Source: Methanosarcina sp. UBA5
Lineage (GTDB): Archaea; Halobacteriota; Methanosarcinia; Methanosarcinales; Methanosarcinaceae
Assembly: GCF_002505485.1 (NCBI RefSeq)
Contig: NZ_DAVG01000062.1
Location: 1 to 64,000, forward strand
Direction: 5' to 3'
DNA length: 64,000 nt
The notes below the pieces were generated by a model that worked only from the letters and a program-made list of their open reading frames with translations, was not told the DNA's origin and searched no databases. The translations under genes and the position numbers were made by a program. This document shows positions 9,701 to 18,292 of this stretch, piece by piece; position 1 is the stretch's first letter; every line of letters begins with the position of its first letter.

Positions 9701-10111
9701 GTGAAATGTTTCGTCTCCATCGTACTTGGCATCTACATGAATCAGATCATAAAAATCTCCTGGCAAAGCAGTTATTGACCGGTTATTCGCTAATAAAAAG
9801 TCTGAATTATAGTCTTTCGTGAGTTTCTTAGCCCAATTTACTTCTTTTTCAGCTCTATCAATATTGCCAGAATCATTTATTCCCAGATATGTTGCGTTTT
9901 TAGATGCTTTTAAAAAAGTTATTGCACTGTATCCATATCCGACGCCGATTTCTAAAATTGATTTGGGTTGAATCATTTTGGCAATTGCATACTTCATACG
10001 ATAATAATCAACCCATTCGTTAAAGAGATATGATAGTTCATCACTAGGAAATACGTAATCTCTGAAATCATAATCAGTATTATTGTAGATAGAGATTAAT
10101 TCATCCAGCAT
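6800..10111 (-). CDS. Giant glycan-cluster protein with three SAM-methyltransferase-type domains and a coiled coil
   Basis: 1103 residues. Visible order: methyltransferase 1 (ILEIGVGYGYSAITF, about 50-65); methyltransferase 2 (EILDIGCGRGELSYVL, about 256-270); a beta-sandwich of the type found with exported-glycan enzymes (about 470-590, VNISYHWLKTDGTYEVFDGF); a disordered charged linker; a membrane-proximal segment SSHRPFLGTFLIKGRK...RYVDP like that of bacterial O-antigen methyltransferases; a coiled coil (about 735-800); six 10-residue repeats (about 821-880); and methyltransferase 3 (VLDIGCGRGEFLELAKQKG, about 915-933). By analogy with bacterial WbdD-type proteins it may methylate growing or terminal sugars and help set chain length before export. 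It lies directly downstream of the ABC exporter. Substrate specificity is inference. Confidence 0.85.
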   Translation of the reverse strand: MLDELISIYNNTDYDFRDYVFPSDELSYLFNEWVDYYRMKYAIAKMIQPKSILEIGVGYGYSAITFLKASKNATYLGINDSGNIDRAEKEVNWAKKLTKDYNSDFLLANNRSITALPGDFYDLIHVDAKYDGDETFHNLELALEKGSWILVDSHFWSNENLFSVTYFLNKYKDFIDFSFTIPACAGELLIKIKDSAKHIFTKYADKNYSNLKSTYNSNYFLGDCGGYNSFKKYQGKKLEDPRLIAACCLVNPRKDMEILDIGCGRGELSYVLSQSGAKVTGIDYSSSAIQIAKATYLDNNKINNLQFIEEDFLNYKFNNKFDRIIATDFVEHIEENKLELMIQKITSILKEDGLFIVHTFPNKLYYQYAYEEKRKVAKSIDVYIPQNPRTFYEDLMHINEQTPQSLSLMLKKSFPYVVTWVNNYPDFLGSLIRPFSPEECNNARTIFSVASLKSIDKDTIFKELNPKKLDTNGIDIEILSEKETLTISTNEKFQLCVTIKNKGKERLVSLFPYPVNISYHWLKTDGTYEVFDGFRTEILPALNPQEQRDFQVDIIAPEENGEYQLQIDLVQEGCFWFQEITNKPLLNINAKVEQNPDECRLEESKVDTFEIKDDEINVEEIMEKIRENIKERKENEDPKSTEEIEQVFSEISSKTRSPHESGIISSDCDICNNNYSISSHRPFLGTFLIKGRKLVHGEVRRYVDPVFQKQSELNYNLAGVLGNAKEVADSCSDKVEQLKSGIKELEDENRLLKSKVEQLSSETEKLKVESEQLKSEVVSSIKKEVESVVSAINLDLENKAWLNKVLESRIQKGLENQGTDSSGKANHQINASGKTNAQINSSGKANAQNNSFGKVNAQNNSSGNANTQISSSGNADSPINYYIFEERFRGSRENILQHQTNFIGYFENCTNVLDIGCGRGEFLELAKQKGINARGIDVDEDMINFCKSRGLNAELKDAIKALEEIKDKSLDGIFISQVVEHLNPRYLVNMLNLCNKKMKYGFYIIVETVNPLSLFSLANFYIDLSHVKPVHPETLKFLVNTAGFRDIETKFLSPVTPEMKLKKLPSLEDAEGDKSMIEISNQNIDMINNALYGAQDYAVIGKK
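7471..7650 (-). repeat. Six tandem 30-bp units encoding 10-residue repeats
   Basis: Six imperfect in-frame copies of the pattern SGKANAQINS (for example SGKTNAQINS, FGKVNAQNNS, SGNANTQISS) lie between the coiled coil and the last methyltransferase domain. The units are Asn/Ser/Gly-rich and probably flexible. The units remain in frame, so linker length can vary between strains by slippage. Confidence 0.85.
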
Positions 10112-10221
10112 ATTTCGGTCTCCAAAATCAACTAACTATATTTTAAGTTTTATTGAAATTTTAGATTATAACCTGATATTCTAAAGTATAATACTTATTT
10201 GTCGAAATGAGGACCGATCTT

Positions 10222-11454
10222 TTATTGAACTGACACCTTAGGATTCATGTTGAAAACACCCGAATAAATGATCGAATCATCTCGAGAGATAATTTTTAAA
10301 ATATCTACATCGTGAGCCATTAATAAATATTCTTCAAAAGATCCTCTGTCATATCCTTTGTTTGCTACTCCTACAGATAAGGAATAATTTCCGGCAGATA
10401 AAGGAATTTTCATTTTATAAGTGATTTTAGCAACCTGTTCTTTCTTCAGTGGTGGAGTCTTTATTCCCATGCAGTAAGTATTTGTCTCGAATACCGATAC
10501 TCCTAGATTGTCTCTTACATGCAGTCCATAATGAGGTTCAGATAAATCTTTAAGACTTTTAATTTCATAAACAAATTTTACTGTCTGCTCGCTCTCAATA
10601 TAAGATATCCTTTCATCTCGTTCATTCAATATATTAAAAGAAAGGATTTTAACCTCACCTGTTGAAGTGCTTGATGTTTCTCCTCCTTTTCTATCACTAA
10701 CTTTTACAACCTCAACTTCCGCATTTCCCATATGCGATTTCTTTAAAATCATTCCGTAGTAAAAATCAATAATAGTTTTCGGATCACCATAGTCAAGAAC
10801 ACGACCTTTATCCAGCAATATTGCCGAGTCACATAAAGTTTTCACGGCGTTCATATCGTGTGATACAAAAATAATGGATCCGCCTGTGTTTTTAAATTCA
10901 AGGATTTTTCTCATGCATTTTTGCTGGAAATAAGCATCCCCTACCGACAGAGCCTCATCGACAAGGAAGCATTTAGGTTCTGCGTGTATTGCAACTGAAA
11001 AGGCCAGTCTCATCAACATACCTGATGAATAAGTTCTAATTGGCTCATAAATGAATTCTCCAAGTTCGGCAAAATCCATTATATCAGTTTTTTTCTCATC
11101 AATTTCTGCTCTTGTCATTCCTAGGAAAGTTCCATTCATATAAATATTCTCAATACCTGTAAGCTCAGGGTTAAAACCCGTCCCGAGTTCCAGCAGGCCT
11201 GTGATCTTCCCATCGATCTCTATTGAGCCGGCATCTGGAAGCAAAATTCCGGAAAGAATCTTCAATATTGTTGATTTACCTGCACCATTTTGTCCGACAA
11301 TCCCAAGGGTTTCACCTTCCTGTACCTCAAAAGAAATATCTTCCAGTGCAACGATATCACGATGGTATTTCTTTCGGAAACAGATTTCCTTGAGCCTGTC
11401 AGCCGGGGATTGATATGACTTGAACCTTTTTGAAATACCTGTTACTCGCATCAT
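10222..11454 (-). CDS. Polysaccharide ABC exporter ATPase with Wzt-type C-terminal domain
   Basis: A 410-residue ATPase of the Wzt/TagH family. The nucleotide-binding domain (about 1-240) has Walker A GQNGAGKST, the ABC signature YSSGMLMRLAFS and Walker B FLVDEALSVGD. A C-terminal beta-sandwich (about 265-405, VKFVYEIKSLKDLSEPHYGLHVRDN) matches the extra domain that in O9a/O8-type systems recognises the capped end of the glycan. It powers export of a lipid-linked polysaccharide across the membrane with the adjacent permease at 11479-12246. The C-terminal domain suggests recognition of a terminal modification, for which the neighbouring methyltransferase protein is the obvious candidate. Either of two adjacent ATG codons could be the start. 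Confidence 0.92.
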   Translation of the reverse strand: MMRVTGISKRFKSYQSPADRLKEICFRKKYHRDIVALEDISFEVQEGETLGIVGQNGAGKSTILKILSGILLPDAGSIEIDGKITGLLELGTGFNPELTGIENIYMNGTFLGMTRAEIDEKKTDIMDFAELGEFIYEPIRTYSSGMLMRLAFSVAIHAEPKCFLVDEALSVGDAYFQQKCMRKILEFKNTGGSIIFVSHDMNAVKTLCDSAILLDKGRVLDYGDPKTIIDFYYGMILKKSHMGNAEVEVVKVSDRKGGETSSTSTGEVKILSFNILNERDERISYIESEQTVKFVYEIKSLKDLSEPHYGLHVRDNLGVSVFETNTYCMGIKTPPLKKEQVAKITYKMKIPLSAGNYSLSVGVANKGYDRGSFEEYLLMAHDVDILKIISRDDSIIYSGVFNMNPKVSVQ

Positions 11455-11478
11455 TTTTTATTCACAACTTTTAATTTC

Positions 11479-12246
11479 TTAAATAAAGTCCCGAACATCC
11501 CTTTCAAGCTTTTTGAAAGTAATACCTGCACACAGCAGAATTGCAAAACTCAACAGGCACAGAAATAGGATAGCTTTTAAATCTGGACTCTGATCATATA
11601 TAAAGACACTATGGTATGCATGAATGAATGTAAAAGCCGGATTATAGATCATAATCTTTTTGACATATTCTGGAAGTATATCATAAACATATACAATCGG
11701 TGTAAACCAGAACCAGAACTGAAGTGCGATTCTTATGATTTCTCTTAAGTCCCTTACAAAAACAACAAATATTGCTATAAGAAATCCAAGGGAATAGGCA
11801 AAGAGCTGCTGTACCAGATATATTAATGGAACAAATAAGACCAGAGGTTTCACGCCATATCCACTAATTAAAAGTAAAAACAGGAATACTCCCATTGTCA
11901 CGACAAAAGTGATACTCTCTGAAATAGCAATATAAAGAGGGAATGAAGAAAGATCAACCTTTACTTTGGTGATTATATGTTTTTTATCTAAGAAAACAGT
12001 AGCCGTTCTTAAGACCGTGTTTGAAAAAGCGTTCCATGCGACTACACCAGAAGTAAGATAAAATCCATAAGCGTATACCGAAGAAGAGCCCGGTAAACGC
12101 GATCCCATAAGATTAGCAAATATGACAGTAAATATGAAAATATCTACAAGCGGATAAATAAAGTTCCACAAAGCTCCTAAAGTAGATCCAGAGTATTTTT
12201 CAGTAATATCTCTTTTTGCTAATTCAAGAATTAAACCTATATTCAA
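11479..12246 (-). CDS. Polysaccharide ABC exporter permease (Wzm/TagG type)
   Basis: A 255-residue membrane protein of the ABC-2 family with about six hydrophobic helices. The N-terminal amphipathic element ELAKRDITEKYSGSTLGALWNFIYPLVDIFIF is typical of Wzm/TagG permeases, as is the segment QFWFWFTPIVYVYDILPE. It forms the membrane channel for the ATPase encoded immediately downstream. The start is TTG at 12246, supported by a GGAGAT site six bases upstream. The length is normal for the family. Confidence 0.92.
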   Translation of the reverse strand: MNIGLILELAKRDITEKYSGSTLGALWNFIYPLVDIFIFTVIFANLMGSRLPGSSSVYAYGFYLTSGVVAWNAFSNTVLRTATVFLDKKHIITKVKVDLSSFPLYIAISESITFVVTMGVFLFLLLISGYGVKPLVLFVPLIYLVQQLFAYSLGFLIAIFVVFVRDLREIIRIALQFWFWFTPIVYVYDILPEYVKKIMIYNPAFTFIHAYHSVFIYDQSPDLKAILFLCLLSFAILLCAGITFKKLERDVRDFI

Positions 12247-12324
12247 ATTAATATCTCCTGATTATTACTTCGTCGGGATGAAAGAATATTATATTTTTTT
12301 CGAGAAATAATCTGATTACCGGAG

Positions 12325-13422
12325 TCATCTATCACAAAAACAATTTTCGCAGACAATATTTTTTTTCATGCTATTTTCAAAAATAGAGATATCAAACATA
12401 GCTGCTCTTTTAAAACATTCATTTCCATAGCTTGACGGATTTTTCGAGATAATCTTCACTGCCCTGATTATACTTTGAACATCTGCTTTCACAAACATGC
12501 CGGTTTTCCCGTCGATTACCGTTTCCTTAAATCCACCTTCGTTTACAGCTACTACAGGTTTTCCACTTGCCATAGCTTCTACAGGTGTCATCCCGAAATC
12601 CTCATCCATAGCAGTGCAGACAAAACCTCTACAGCGGGAATAAAGGTCAATTAATTCCGTCTCAGAAACCTCACCAAGAACCTTTACGTTTTCAGGTAAA
12701 TTGTCAAGAATATTTTTTGCGTAACTTTTTGCATGATCTCCTTTGGAATACCCCCCAACAATGACAAGCTTTTCTTCAGGCATCTTCTTGAACGCCTCAA
12801 TTTGAATTTCCACTCTTTTTTCAGGGTAGAGCCGGTTTACTGAAAGCCAGAAGTCTCCGTACTCTTTACAGGTAAATTTCGAAGTGTCTACAGGGGGGTA
12901 GATAACTTCAGCATCCCTGTGGAAATACTTTTTGATTCTTGTTGAGGTATTTTTAGAGTTAGTTACGATTTTACAGATGTGGGAAAGGTAGTATTCGGAA
13001 ATTGGCCTGTGGAGCCCTACCCAGATCCGGAAGAAAATCGAAATCCAGAGGGGTTGCCTACTGATAAAGGTTTCATAAAGATCATAGAAAGCTCGTGTAG
13101 GAGTATGGCAGTAATACAGGTTGGGCTTATGTTTCTTTGCCGCGAAATGTGCCCAGTTGCCTGAAAAAATGAAAAAATCGTATTCCTTTGAAAAATCACA
13201 GGCCGCAAAGTGAAAAGATGCAGAGATTTGCTTCAGAGGAGGTACTTTTGGGGTTTTTCCCAGACTGATTATTCGTATGTCGGGATACCCCATCTTTTTT
13301 ACGGACTCCATATTCAAGTCAGTAGTGATAACATCGGCATTGAAATATTTTGCGAGCATGAGGACAAGTTTCTCTCCGCCGCCAATAGCTCCAAAATAAT
13401 CATGAAATATGGCTATTTTCAT
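12325..13422 (-). CDS. GT4 glycosyltransferase, WbaZ-like mannosyltransferase
   Basis: 365 residues. IFHDYFGAIGGGEKLVLMLAKYF at the N terminus and AMDEDFGMTPVEAMASGKPVVAVNEGG in the donor domain identify a GT4 enzyme of the WbaZ/mannosyltransferase branch, members of which usually use GDP-mannose. YYCHTPTRAFYDLYETF is another subgroup hallmark. It is the first gene of the minus-strand glycan operon, separated from the permease gene by about 80 bases, and probably adds an early sugar to the lipid carrier. Donor assignment is inferred from subgroup resemblance only. Confidence 0.88.
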   Translation of the reverse strand: MKIAIFHDYFGAIGGGEKLVLMLAKYFNADVITTDLNMESVKKMGYPDIRIISLGKTPKVPPLKQISASFHFAACDFSKEYDFFIFSGNWAHFAAKKHKPNLYYCHTPTRAFYDLYETFISRQPLWISIFFRIWVGLHRPISEYYLSHICKIVTNSKNTSTRIKKYFHRDAEVIYPPVDTSKFTCKEYGDFWLSVNRLYPEKRVEIQIEAFKKMPEEKLVIVGGYSKGDHAKSYAKNILDNLPENVKVLGEVSETELIDLYSRCRGFVCTAMDEDFGMTPVEAMASGKPVVAVNEGGFKETVIDGKTGMFVKADVQSIIRAVKIISKNPSSYGNECFKRAAMFDISIFENSMKKNIVCENCFCDR

Positions 13423-14049
13423 CGATTTCTCACTTTTTTCAGGGGTTTAAACAAATGCAGATAAAAGGATAATAAAATTGTAAATGTAAACTTTGAGTTC
13501 CCCGTGAGTGGGAAGAACACAGTATCAGATTTTTATATTCTGTAATTCCTGATCTATCATTTAATTAGTAATACAAAATTTTATCAGTGGCACCTGACTT
13601 CCAATTAATAGTGTCCTATTTCCTGCAAGATTTCTATAATTCATTAAGCTCAACGGTTATAAATATATTGAAAATTGTATTTCAACAGTAAAGACATATG
13701 ATACTTTCCAGATGAGATGGTTCATTAGATATATATAATACTTCCCAGATGAAGTGGTTCATTAGATTACGAGATTAGACGGTTCATCCTATTTGTTAAA
13801 AAGAGTTAATTTTCGTCTAAACATCATTTTAAACGTCACTTTAGTGTTATTTACTCTCATTAATACACTGGTCTGAAAAGGACGAATCCAATACTCAGTC
13901 TATAGTTACAACCTCTGGTTATACAGGTTAAGGTTATTCACGTTATCACCTGGATCGTAAAACCTTAAAGTTATTATATTAATTCAACTACTATCAAAGA
14001 TTAGTTACTTTTAAGTGCAACGAAAGTAGACAGTTAAAAACTAAAAGAG
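13423..14049. other. Divergent intergenic region between glycan operon and aglB
   Basis: About 630 bases that must hold the promoters of both the minus-strand glycan operon and the plus-strand aglB. It is AT-rich and carries the direct repeat listed at 13701-13767. A T/A-rich tract around 13970-13990 may serve aglB. No ORF with a ribosome site was seen. Confidence 0.4.
13701..13767. repeat. Direct repeat, two 30-bp copies at 37-bp period
   Basis: Copies at 13701-13730 and 13738-13767 differ at only a few bases; both contain TGGTTCATTAGAT. A partial third motif (GGTTCAT) follows near 13780. The location, in the divergent control region, could mean paired regulator sites or simply a duplication. 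Confidence 0.7.
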
Positions 14050-16575
14050 ATGGTTACAACGAACAAAGGCATGGGATGTCCGGTGGCAAAACGGCCCGCT
14101 CATAGATTAAAATTCGGTATTATTTCTTTGACCGCAGTTGTGTTAGTTGCTTTTCTCATGCGCATGATCTCATATTCCACGGTTACTGCAAACGGAAGCA
14201 TAACTTTCTTTGGATATGATAGTTTCTACCATATGCGGCGCATTTTATATACAGCTTCCAATTTTCCTCATTCCCTTAATTTTGATTCTTACATTAATTA
14301 TCCCGGAGGTTTTCAAGTCGGGTGGCCTCCTTTTTTTGACTTCCTGGGCGCGCTGCTTGCAAAAGTTCTGGGAGGAGGCAATCCAAACCTGTATACTACC
14401 GAATTTGCAGGAGCCCTGCTGCCAGTGCTTCTGGGAGTTTTGACAATAATTCCACTGTATATAGCAGCTGCCTCGGTATTTGACCGGAAAAACGCACTTC
14501 TTGGAGCCTTGATTTTTGCAGTGATTCCAGCACATGTCTACATATCCCGGTTTGGAGCAGTTGATCATCACGTAGCAGAGACTCTCCTCTCAACTTCAGC
14601 TTATGCATGTTTTATACTTGCTTTAAAATGGGCAAGAGAGAGCTCCCTTTCCCTGACCTCTCTTAAAACTATCTCTTCCGAAAAGAAACTAATTAAATCG
14701 CTAGCTCTCGCAGGAGTATCCGGACTATTCTTTGCACTTCTGATTTACACATGGATAGGGGCCCTAGTTTTTATAAGCTTTATCGTATTTTACGCATTCA
14801 TACAGACAATAATCGACCTTAAAGCGGGGAAAAACTCAGACTATCTCTTTATTTGTTCGATTACAACCCTGCTTGCAACGCTTCTCTTTACCATCCCCCT
14901 ATCAGCAGGTTCCGTGCGTCTGGGTCTGGAAATGAGCGCAATGTACCTTTCCTGGTTCCAGGTATTCTATGTGTTCAGCATGCTAGCTGGAACTTTAGTT
15001 ATCTGGGGGTTTTCCTTATATATCTCGAAAAAAGATCTGGACTGGAAGTACTATCCAGCCATCTTAATACTGGTCTCTGTGGCAGGGCTTCTGTTTCTGA
15101 GGACTTTTTCTGCCGAAACCTATGCTTTTGTAGTTGAAGGAATGAGGTTCTTCCTCGGAAAAGGTGAATACACAAGCACGATTACCGAAGCTCTGCCAAT
15201 GTTTTTAACCGCAGACGGAAAACTTACGTTTTCGGCAATACTGGGAAGTCTTGGGCTTTGCTTCCCTGCTGCTCTGGGAGGATTTTTCCTGCTCGTCCTT
15301 GAGTGGAAGGGAGACAAATCAAAGCCTGAAGGAGTGTTTTTCCTCTTATGGTCAGTCTTTTTCGCATATTTAATGCTATCTCAGAGGCGTTTCTCATATC
15401 TGTTCGCAGTAAACGTCTCAATCCTTACCGCATACTTCCTCTGGGTTTTACTCGAGTCTTTTAACTTTGAGACTGAAGTAAGAAAGCTGGTGAAATCTGT
15501 CCCGATTCCCGGAAATAATACAACTTTTACATCTAATGCAGAAAAAGAAACAAGGTCAAAAAAGGCAGAAAAAGAAACAAAATCAAAAACAAAATTAAAG
15601 CTAAAAACAAATAATCCTTCAGGCTCAAAAAAGAATTCTCAACCCGACTACTTCAAAATCGTCTCATCCCTGGTACTTATAGGGTTTGTATTTATACCCT
15701 GCATATGGGCAGGATTTGCTTTTGCAAAAGATGATGGCTTGATTGATCCTGTATGGAAGGACTCACTCACCTGGCTTGGAGCCTCGAGTCCTGAGACTTC
15801 TTATTACCTTCAGCCTTCTGGAACTCCAGAATATGGAGTTTTGAGCTGGTGGGACTACGGAAACTGGGTCGTTTACCAAGCTAAAAGACCTGCAGTCTCA
15901 AACAATTTCCAGACCGGCATAGATGATTCTGCACATTTCTTTACAACGGATTCCGAGGCAGAAGCAAAGGCGATTATGGAAAAGCTCAAAGTAAAGTACG
16001 TAATAACCGATGATCTGATGGCAGGAGGCAAGTTTGGGTCTATTGTTAAGCTTGCAGGCGGGGATATAAGCAAGTATCTAAATGTTCAAACCGTCAACGG
16101 AAATGGCGGGCTTCAGACTGTTGCAACTGCTAAAGAGAAATATACGAAAACCGAATTATACAGGCTTCAAAAACTTGACGGATCAAATCTTGGAAACCTG
16201 AGGCTTGTTCATGAGGGTACTGCCCCTGAGGGAAATAATGACACAAGTAGTAGTGACGTAAAGATATTCGAATTTGTCCCCGGGGCCAGGCTTTCAGGTA
16301 CTGCAGACCCAGGACAAAACATTACTGCGACTCTTGAGCTCAGCTCGAATACGGGCCGAAAATTCACATATCAGAATGAAGCAGTGTCAGATAAAAACGG
16401 TTCATTTGAAATAACCGTACCTTACTCGACCGAAAATACGGCAGGTGGAGTCAAAGCTCTGTCGGCTTACTCCCTGAATGCAGGAGGAAATACCACAGTC
16501 TCAGAAGTCCAGGTAACGGAAAAGGATGTCCTTGAAGGGAACAGGGTAGAGGTGAAAATCCCAGACTCAAAATGA
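14050..16575 (+). CDS. aglB: AglB, dolichyl-phosphooligosaccharide:protein glycosyltransferase
   Basis: An 841-residue STT3-family oligosaccharyltransferase that transfers a lipid-linked oligosaccharide to Asn of secreted proteins such as the S-layer. About 11-13 membrane segments fill the N-terminal two thirds. The first acidic motif is GYD at 55-57. The catalytic WWDYG motif is at residues 600-604 in the outer soluble domain, and a beta-rich domain of about 90 residues ends the protein. A Lys/Glu/Thr-rich low-complexity insert at about 497-530 is odd for the family and probably a loop. The gene is transcribed away from the glycan export cluster, a sensible genomic partner. Only a weak purine-rich ribosome site precedes the ATG. 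Confidence 0.95.
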   Translation: MVTTNKGMGCPVAKRPAHRLKFGIISLTAVVLVAFLMRMISYSTVTANGSITFFGYDSFYHMRRILYTASNFPHSLNFDSYINYPGGFQVGWPPFFDFLGALLAKVLGGGNPNLYTTEFAGALLPVLLGVLTIIPLYIAAASVFDRKNALLGALIFAVIPAHVYISRFGAVDHHVAETLLSTSAYACFILALKWARESSLSLTSLKTISSEKKLIKSLALAGVSGLFFALLIYTWIGALVFISFIVFYAFIQTIIDLKAGKNSDYLFICSITTLLATLLFTIPLSAGSVRLGLEMSAMYLSWFQVFYVFSMLAGTLVIWGFSLYISKKDLDWKYYPAILILVSVAGLLFLRTFSAETYAFVVEGMRFFLGKGEYTSTITEALPMFLTADGKLTFSAILGSLGLCFPAALGGFFLLVLEWKGDKSKPEGVFFLLWSVFFAYLMLSQRRFSYLFAVNVSILTAYFLWVLLESFNFETEVRKLVKSVPIPGNNTTFTSNAEKETRSKKAEKETKSKTKLKLKTNNPSGSKKNSQPDYFKIVSSLVLIGFVFIPCIWAGFAFAKDDGLIDPVWKDSLTWLGASSPETSYYLQPSGTPEYGVLSWWDYGNWVVYQAKRPAVSNNFQTGIDDSAHFFTTDSEAEAKAIMEKLKVKYVITDDLMAGGKFGSIVKLAGGDISKYLNVQTVNGNGGLQTVATAKEKYTKTELYRLQKLDGSNLGNLRLVHEGTAPEGNNDTSSSDVKIFEFVPGARLSGTADPGQNITATLELSSNTGRKFTYQNEAVSDKNGSFEITVPYSTENTAGGVKALSAYSLNAGGNTTVSEVQVTEKDVLEGNRVEVKIPDSK

Positions 16576-16632
16576 GGACTTTCTGAACCGGATCTTTAAA
16601 ATGAAAAAAGAAATTAGAATCTTTTTAAAAAT

Positions 16633-16673
16633 GAAGAGAGGAAAAGAACTCTTTCCGTTCTCTTTTTCCTCTT
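16633..16673. terminator. Hairpin terminator between convergent genes
   Basis: GAAGAGAGGAAAAGAAC (16633-16649) is an imperfect reverse complement of GTTCTCTTTTTCCTCTTC (16657-16674), followed by CCCCTTTTATTATTT. It lies between aglB (plus) and the DHH gene (minus), so it may serve aglB or both. Confidence 0.55.
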
Positions 16674-16774
16674 CCCCTTTTATTATTTCTTGAAACGGCT
16701 TTACTCAATTTTTGAGAAGAATACTTTAGTTGTGGGGCTGGCGCCTAAAATCTAAAACAAAAATCTTGAAAATT

Positions 16775-18292
16775 TCATTCTCCCGTGCTTTCGACTCCTA
16801 CGGCGCTCAGGAACCTTTTCACTACGGCCTCATTAACCAGCCTGAGTAATGTCTGCCGGTCTTTTGTAGCGCTGAAAACTCCAAGGGGAATCTGGGCTCC
16901 TGCTGCGTTTGCGTGTCCACCTGCATCTTCTCCAAAAGCCTGGCGCATAACTTCGCCGAGGTTAATTCTGATATCATTGCTTCGCCCGGAGATATAGATG
17001 CGGTCTTCAGTGACCCCAAAAACCACGGTTGTAGAGATCCCTTCAAGGCTTAAAAGGTAATCTGCAGCCTGAGGGAGCGTATCCCTATCCCTTATATTCC
17101 CGACATTTGAGAGAAGGTAACTTCCCAGCACCTGCCGGTTCCTGATGGCTTCGCCGAGTACTTCAAGGGTTTCAATGGCCATTGAAGGCTGTTCAAGCTG
17201 GTCAAGAATCCCATGGTTCGAAAGTGGGTAAAGGTACGAAGCAGCTGAAAGATCTGCAGGGTCGGTCTTCCGCTTGAAATCCTGGGTGTCAGTCCGGATT
17301 CCATAGAGCAGGGCTGTTGCCAGCGTCTTGGAGATATTGATATTGAGTTGCTGCAGGTACTTTGTCATTATAGTAGCCGTTGCCCCGAAATTAGGCCGGA
17401 TATCTATGTACTCAGCCTTTATCTCGGTTTCTCCTGGTGGGTGATGGTCAATTACAATACCCACAAAAGAATTGGGGGGAACCATGTTGTTAACGCCGGG
17501 AACAGAGCAGTCTATCAGGGCGATTTCATCGAAGCCTTTGAGGCCGTTCTCTTCCATCTTGCCGAGGTCAATCCCGAGCAGGTTTACAAAGGCTTTATTT
17601 TCCTGATGTCCGATTCTGCCATGGTAGAGGATGTTTGCCTCAACCCCTATACTTTTTGCAATCTCTTTCAGGGCCAGCCCGCTAGAAATGGCATCCGGGT
17701 CAGGGTTATCGTGAATTACAATAGCTAGTTTTTTATCTCTTATTCCTTTCAGCCACCGCGCAAGCCTGTTACCCCTATGAACAGACTCGGCTCTCTCAAG
17801 GGAACGGGAAAGGGAACTTGCGACAAGCTTCGAAGGCATAAAGACATAATCTGCCCCAAGGTCCTCCATTTTTTCCTTATTTATAATATCTGAGGCCCGG
17901 GAAAAGAGCTGAACATCAGGGTTAATTGCCTTTTTGAAATTCTCAATGCCCTTTCTGTTAGCCTCGTTATTGGAAGTCAGGAAAAGTATAACAACAACAT
18001 TTTTAAGGTCAATTTTATCGACAAGCTCAGGATCGGAGATATCTCCTACAATCGCTTCAAAGCCTTCCTCCCTGAGAGTCTCAACCTTAGCTTCGTCTTT
18101 ATCTACAATAATTACGAGCTTATTACTTTCCCTGAGCTCTTTTGCAAGCGCAAAACCGACACTTCCACTGCCCAGAACAAGGTATCTGGCTTTGACTGTA
18201 CTTTTAAGATTGCTATCCGCATCTTTTGGAAAGTTAAGCAAAAATAGTCCTCCCTTTTTTATATAAGTCCAGACACGTGCAAAGGAAAGCAA
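16775..18292 (-). CDS. DHH-family phosphoesterase with N-terminal TrkA-N (RCK) domain
   Basis: 505 residues. The N-terminal Rossmann domain (about 35-150, YLVLGSGSVGFALAKEL, then IIVDKD) is of the TrkA-N type that binds NAD(H) or nucleotides. It is followed by a DHH phosphoesterase domain with IHDNPDPDAISSGLAL, ALIDCSVPG and the signature DHHPPGETE, then a DHHA1 domain with GGHANAAGA. DHH enzymes hydrolyse short oligonucleotides or cyclic dinucleotides at two metal ions. Archaeal relatives include nanoRNase/c-di-AMP-type enzymes, but the substrate here is not determined. The gene stands alone, convergent with aglB. Confidence 0.92.
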   Translation of the reverse strand: MLSFARVWTYIKKGGLFLLNFPKDADSNLKSTVKARYLVLGSGSVGFALAKELRESNKLVIIVDKDEAKVETLREEGFEAIVGDISDPELVDKIDLKNVVVILFLTSNNEANRKGIENFKKAINPDVQLFSRASDIINKEKMEDLGADYVFMPSKLVASSLSRSLERAESVHRGNRLARWLKGIRDKKLAIVIHDNPDPDAISSGLALKEIAKSIGVEANILYHGRIGHQENKAFVNLLGIDLGKMEENGLKGFDEIALIDCSVPGVNNMVPPNSFVGIVIDHHPPGETEIKAEYIDIRPNFGATATIMTKYLQQLNINISKTLATALLYGIRTDTQDFKRKTDPADLSAASYLYPLSNHGILDQLEQPSMAIETLEVLGEAIRNRQVLGSYLLSNVGNIRDRDTLPQAADYLLSLEGISTTVVFGVTEDRIYISGRSNDIRINLGEVMRQAFGEDAGGHANAAGAQIPLGVFSATKDRQTLLRLVNEAVVKRFLSAVGVESTGE

